Positions 34,340 through 35,290 of a DNA stretch of 35,290 nucleotides are shown piece after piece. Each line of letters starts with the position of its first letter. Positions within the stretch are counted from its first letter, which is position 1. The stretch spans positions 1 through 35,290 of the forward strand of contig CAILCI010000075.1 in NCBI GenBank assembly GCA_903832625.1. Reading direction: 5' to 3'. The stretch is from an uncultured Burkholderiales bacterium. Lineage in GTDB: Bacteria > Pseudomonadota > Gammaproteobacteria > Burkholderiales > Burkholderiaceae_C. Below the pieces are notes generated by a model. The model made no database searches and was not told where the DNA came from. It worked only from the letters and a program-made list of their open reading frames with translations. Position numbers and translations under genes: made by a program.

Positions 34340-34410
34340 GCGGTTTAGTCGGGAATAGACGAGGTTTTATTGATTAACGCTACTTTTAATGGGGCTTTTA
34401 TAAAACCCAC

Positions 34411-34448
34411 AAAAAAGCCGCAAAGGGCAAAACCCATGCGGCTTTTTT
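34411..34448 (-). terminator. Intrinsic terminator of the rplM-rpsI operon
   Basis: A perfect 12-bp stem, 34411-34422 with 34437-34448 (core GCCGCA/TGCGGC), with an inner GGG/CCC pair in the loop. On the minus strand the stem ends in six T residues, 19 bases after the rpsI stop. Confidence 0.9.
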
Positions 34449-34467
34449 GAGCAGAGCAAAAAGCGTT

Positions 34468-34860
34468 TTAACGCTTGCTGAACTGTTTGCGACGACGCGC
34501 AGAGTGCAAGCCGACCTTTTTACGTTCCACTTCGCGGGCATCGCGAGTCACGAAACCGGCTTGTGACAGAACGGGCTTCAAGGCCGCGTCGTAGTCGATC
34601 AAAGCGCGCGTGATGCCGTGACGCACTGCACCCGCTTGGCCGGACTCACCACCGCCGTGCACATTGACTTGAATGTCAAAGGCTTCAGCGTTGTTGGTCA
34701 AAACCAGAGGTTGTTTGGAGATCATGATCGAGGTTTGACGGCCGAAATAAGCGGCGATGTCTTTGCCATTGATCGTGATTTGGCCGGAGCCTTTTTTCAG
34801 AAACACGCGTGCGACGCTGGATTTGCGACGGCCGGTGCCATTGTTCCATTCACCAATCAT
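34468..34860 (-). CDS. rpsI: 30S ribosomal protein S9
   Basis: A component of the small ribosomal subunit whose C-terminal tail reaches the P-site tRNA. The 130 residues start [20 protein letters not shown] and end RREKAR-like [17 protein letters not shown], the conserved basic tail. [20 protein letters not shown] is the other family signature. It follows rplM by nine bases, with AAGGAG five bases before its ATG. Confidence 0.98.
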   Translation of the reverse strand: MIGEWNNGTGRRKSSVARVFLKKGSGQITINGKDIAAYFGRQTSIMISKQPLVLTNNAEAFDIQVNVHGGGESGQAGAVRHGITRALIDYDAALKPVLSQAGFVTRDAREVERKKVGLHSARRRKQFSKR

Positions 34861-34869
34861 GTCAGCTCC

Positions 34870-35290
34870 TTAGATGTCCAGCACTTTAGGCTGTTGCGCT
34901 GTGTGGGGATGCTCTGCACCGCCATACACCTTGAGCTTTTTGATCATGGCGTAGCCGAGAGGGCCTTTGGGCAACATGCCTTTGACAGCTTTTTCCAAAG
35001 CACGACCGGGGTGCTTGGCTTGCATGTCGCGGAAGTTGGTGGCAGTGATGCCGCCGGGGAAGCCGGAGTGACGGTAGTACACCTTGTCCAAGTTCTTGGT
35101 CCCAGTGACCTTGAGTTGGGCGGCGTTGATGATGACGATGAAGTCACCGGTATCGACGTGGGGTGTGTAAATGGCTTTGTGTTTGCCGCGCAAACGGAGA
35201 GCAACTTCGCTGGCTACTCGTCCGAGCACCTTATCGGTGGCGTCAATCACAAACCACTCATGCACCACGTCAGCGGGTTTTGCGCTGAAT
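34870..35290 (-). CDS. rplM: 50S ribosomal protein L13, 5' end beyond the window
   Basis: An early-assembling protein of the large subunit. The visible frame reads through base 35290 as [16 protein letters not shown], matching the usual N-terminus of L13 minus its first three residues or so, so the true start lies just outside. [20 protein letters not shown] and [19 protein letters not shown] are the signatures, and [19 protein letters not shown] is near the end. First gene of the rplM-rpsI operon. Confidence 0.97.
   Translation of the reverse strand, partial: FSAKPADVVHEWFVIDATDKVLGRVASEVALRLRGKHKAIYTPHVDTGDFIVIINAAQLKVTGTKNLDKVYYRHSGFPGGITATNFRDMQAKHPGRALEKAVKGMLPKGPLGYAMIKKLKVYGGAEHPHTAQQPKVLDI

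Overview
This window looks like a chromosomal segment of a betaproteobacterium of the order Burkholderiales, most likely family Comamonadaceae. That placement is inference from gene order: divergent mrcA/pilM, cyaY/lptM/lysA, cytochrome c4/engB, paired lipid A acyltransferase genes facing metK, a TetR/acyl-CoA dehydrogenase/DUF2147/enoyl-CoA hydratase operon, and rplM-rpsI-erpA-anmK-M23-tyrS. No rRNA, tRNA, insertion sequence, prophage or CRISPR array was seen. Apart from a hicAB toxin-antitoxin pair, almost every gene is core housekeeping, genes are tightly packed, and no gene-free stretch exceeds 300 bases.

Layout. (1) 1-2883, minus strand: a type IV pilus alignment/secretin operon in unusual compact form. 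A PilM-like domain is fused to PilN, PilO is fused to PilP, and the secretin PilQ (cut by the window edge) starts without AMIN domains. It is divergent from mrcA (PBP1A). (2) 3004-7259: mrcA, frataxin cyaY, lipoprotein lptM and lysA. (3) 7268-9663, minus: periplasmic methionine sulfoxide reductase msrPQ and a dihaem cytochrome c4 with a clear terminator. (4) 9728-14405: engB with an overlapping alpha/beta hydrolase, two LpxL/HtrB acyltransferases on the minus strand, and metK behind a structured 5' leader. (5) 14406-14692: metK terminator, then two 82-bp hairpins built on an identical 38-bp core in inverted orientation, each flanked by its own locus-specific inverted repeat. (6) 14693-21268: an Atm1/MsbA-type ABC exporter, the YciA thioesterase, and a five-gene fatty-acid/acyl-CoA operon (TetR, acyl-CoA dehydrogenase, DUF2147, enoyl-CoA hydratase/isomerase, thioesterase). 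(7) 21333-26705: a histidine phosphatase, ruvAB, phoH-ybeY and a GT39 membrane glycosyltransferase. (8) 26737-31393, minus: tyrS, CDF cation transporter, dtd, dbpA and hicAB. (9) 31487-35290: M23 peptidase and anmK (cell-wall maturation and recycling) on the plus strand, then erpA and the rplM-rpsI ribosomal operon on the minus strand.

How the genes relate. mrcA, the M23 peptidase and anmK act on peptidoglycan, and the pilus operon builds the trans-envelope scaffold that must cross it. lptM, the two LpxL-type enzymes and perhaps the ABC exporter and GT39 act on the outer membrane and lipid A. tyrS, dtd, dbpA, engB, ybeY, rpsI and rplM serve translation and ribosome assembly. cyaY and erpA serve iron-sulphur cluster assembly.

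The observations most worth follow-up are the fused pilMN/pilOP/short-pilQ operon, the paired palindromic elements at 14469-14676, and the metK leader whose predicted stem covers the ribosome binding site.
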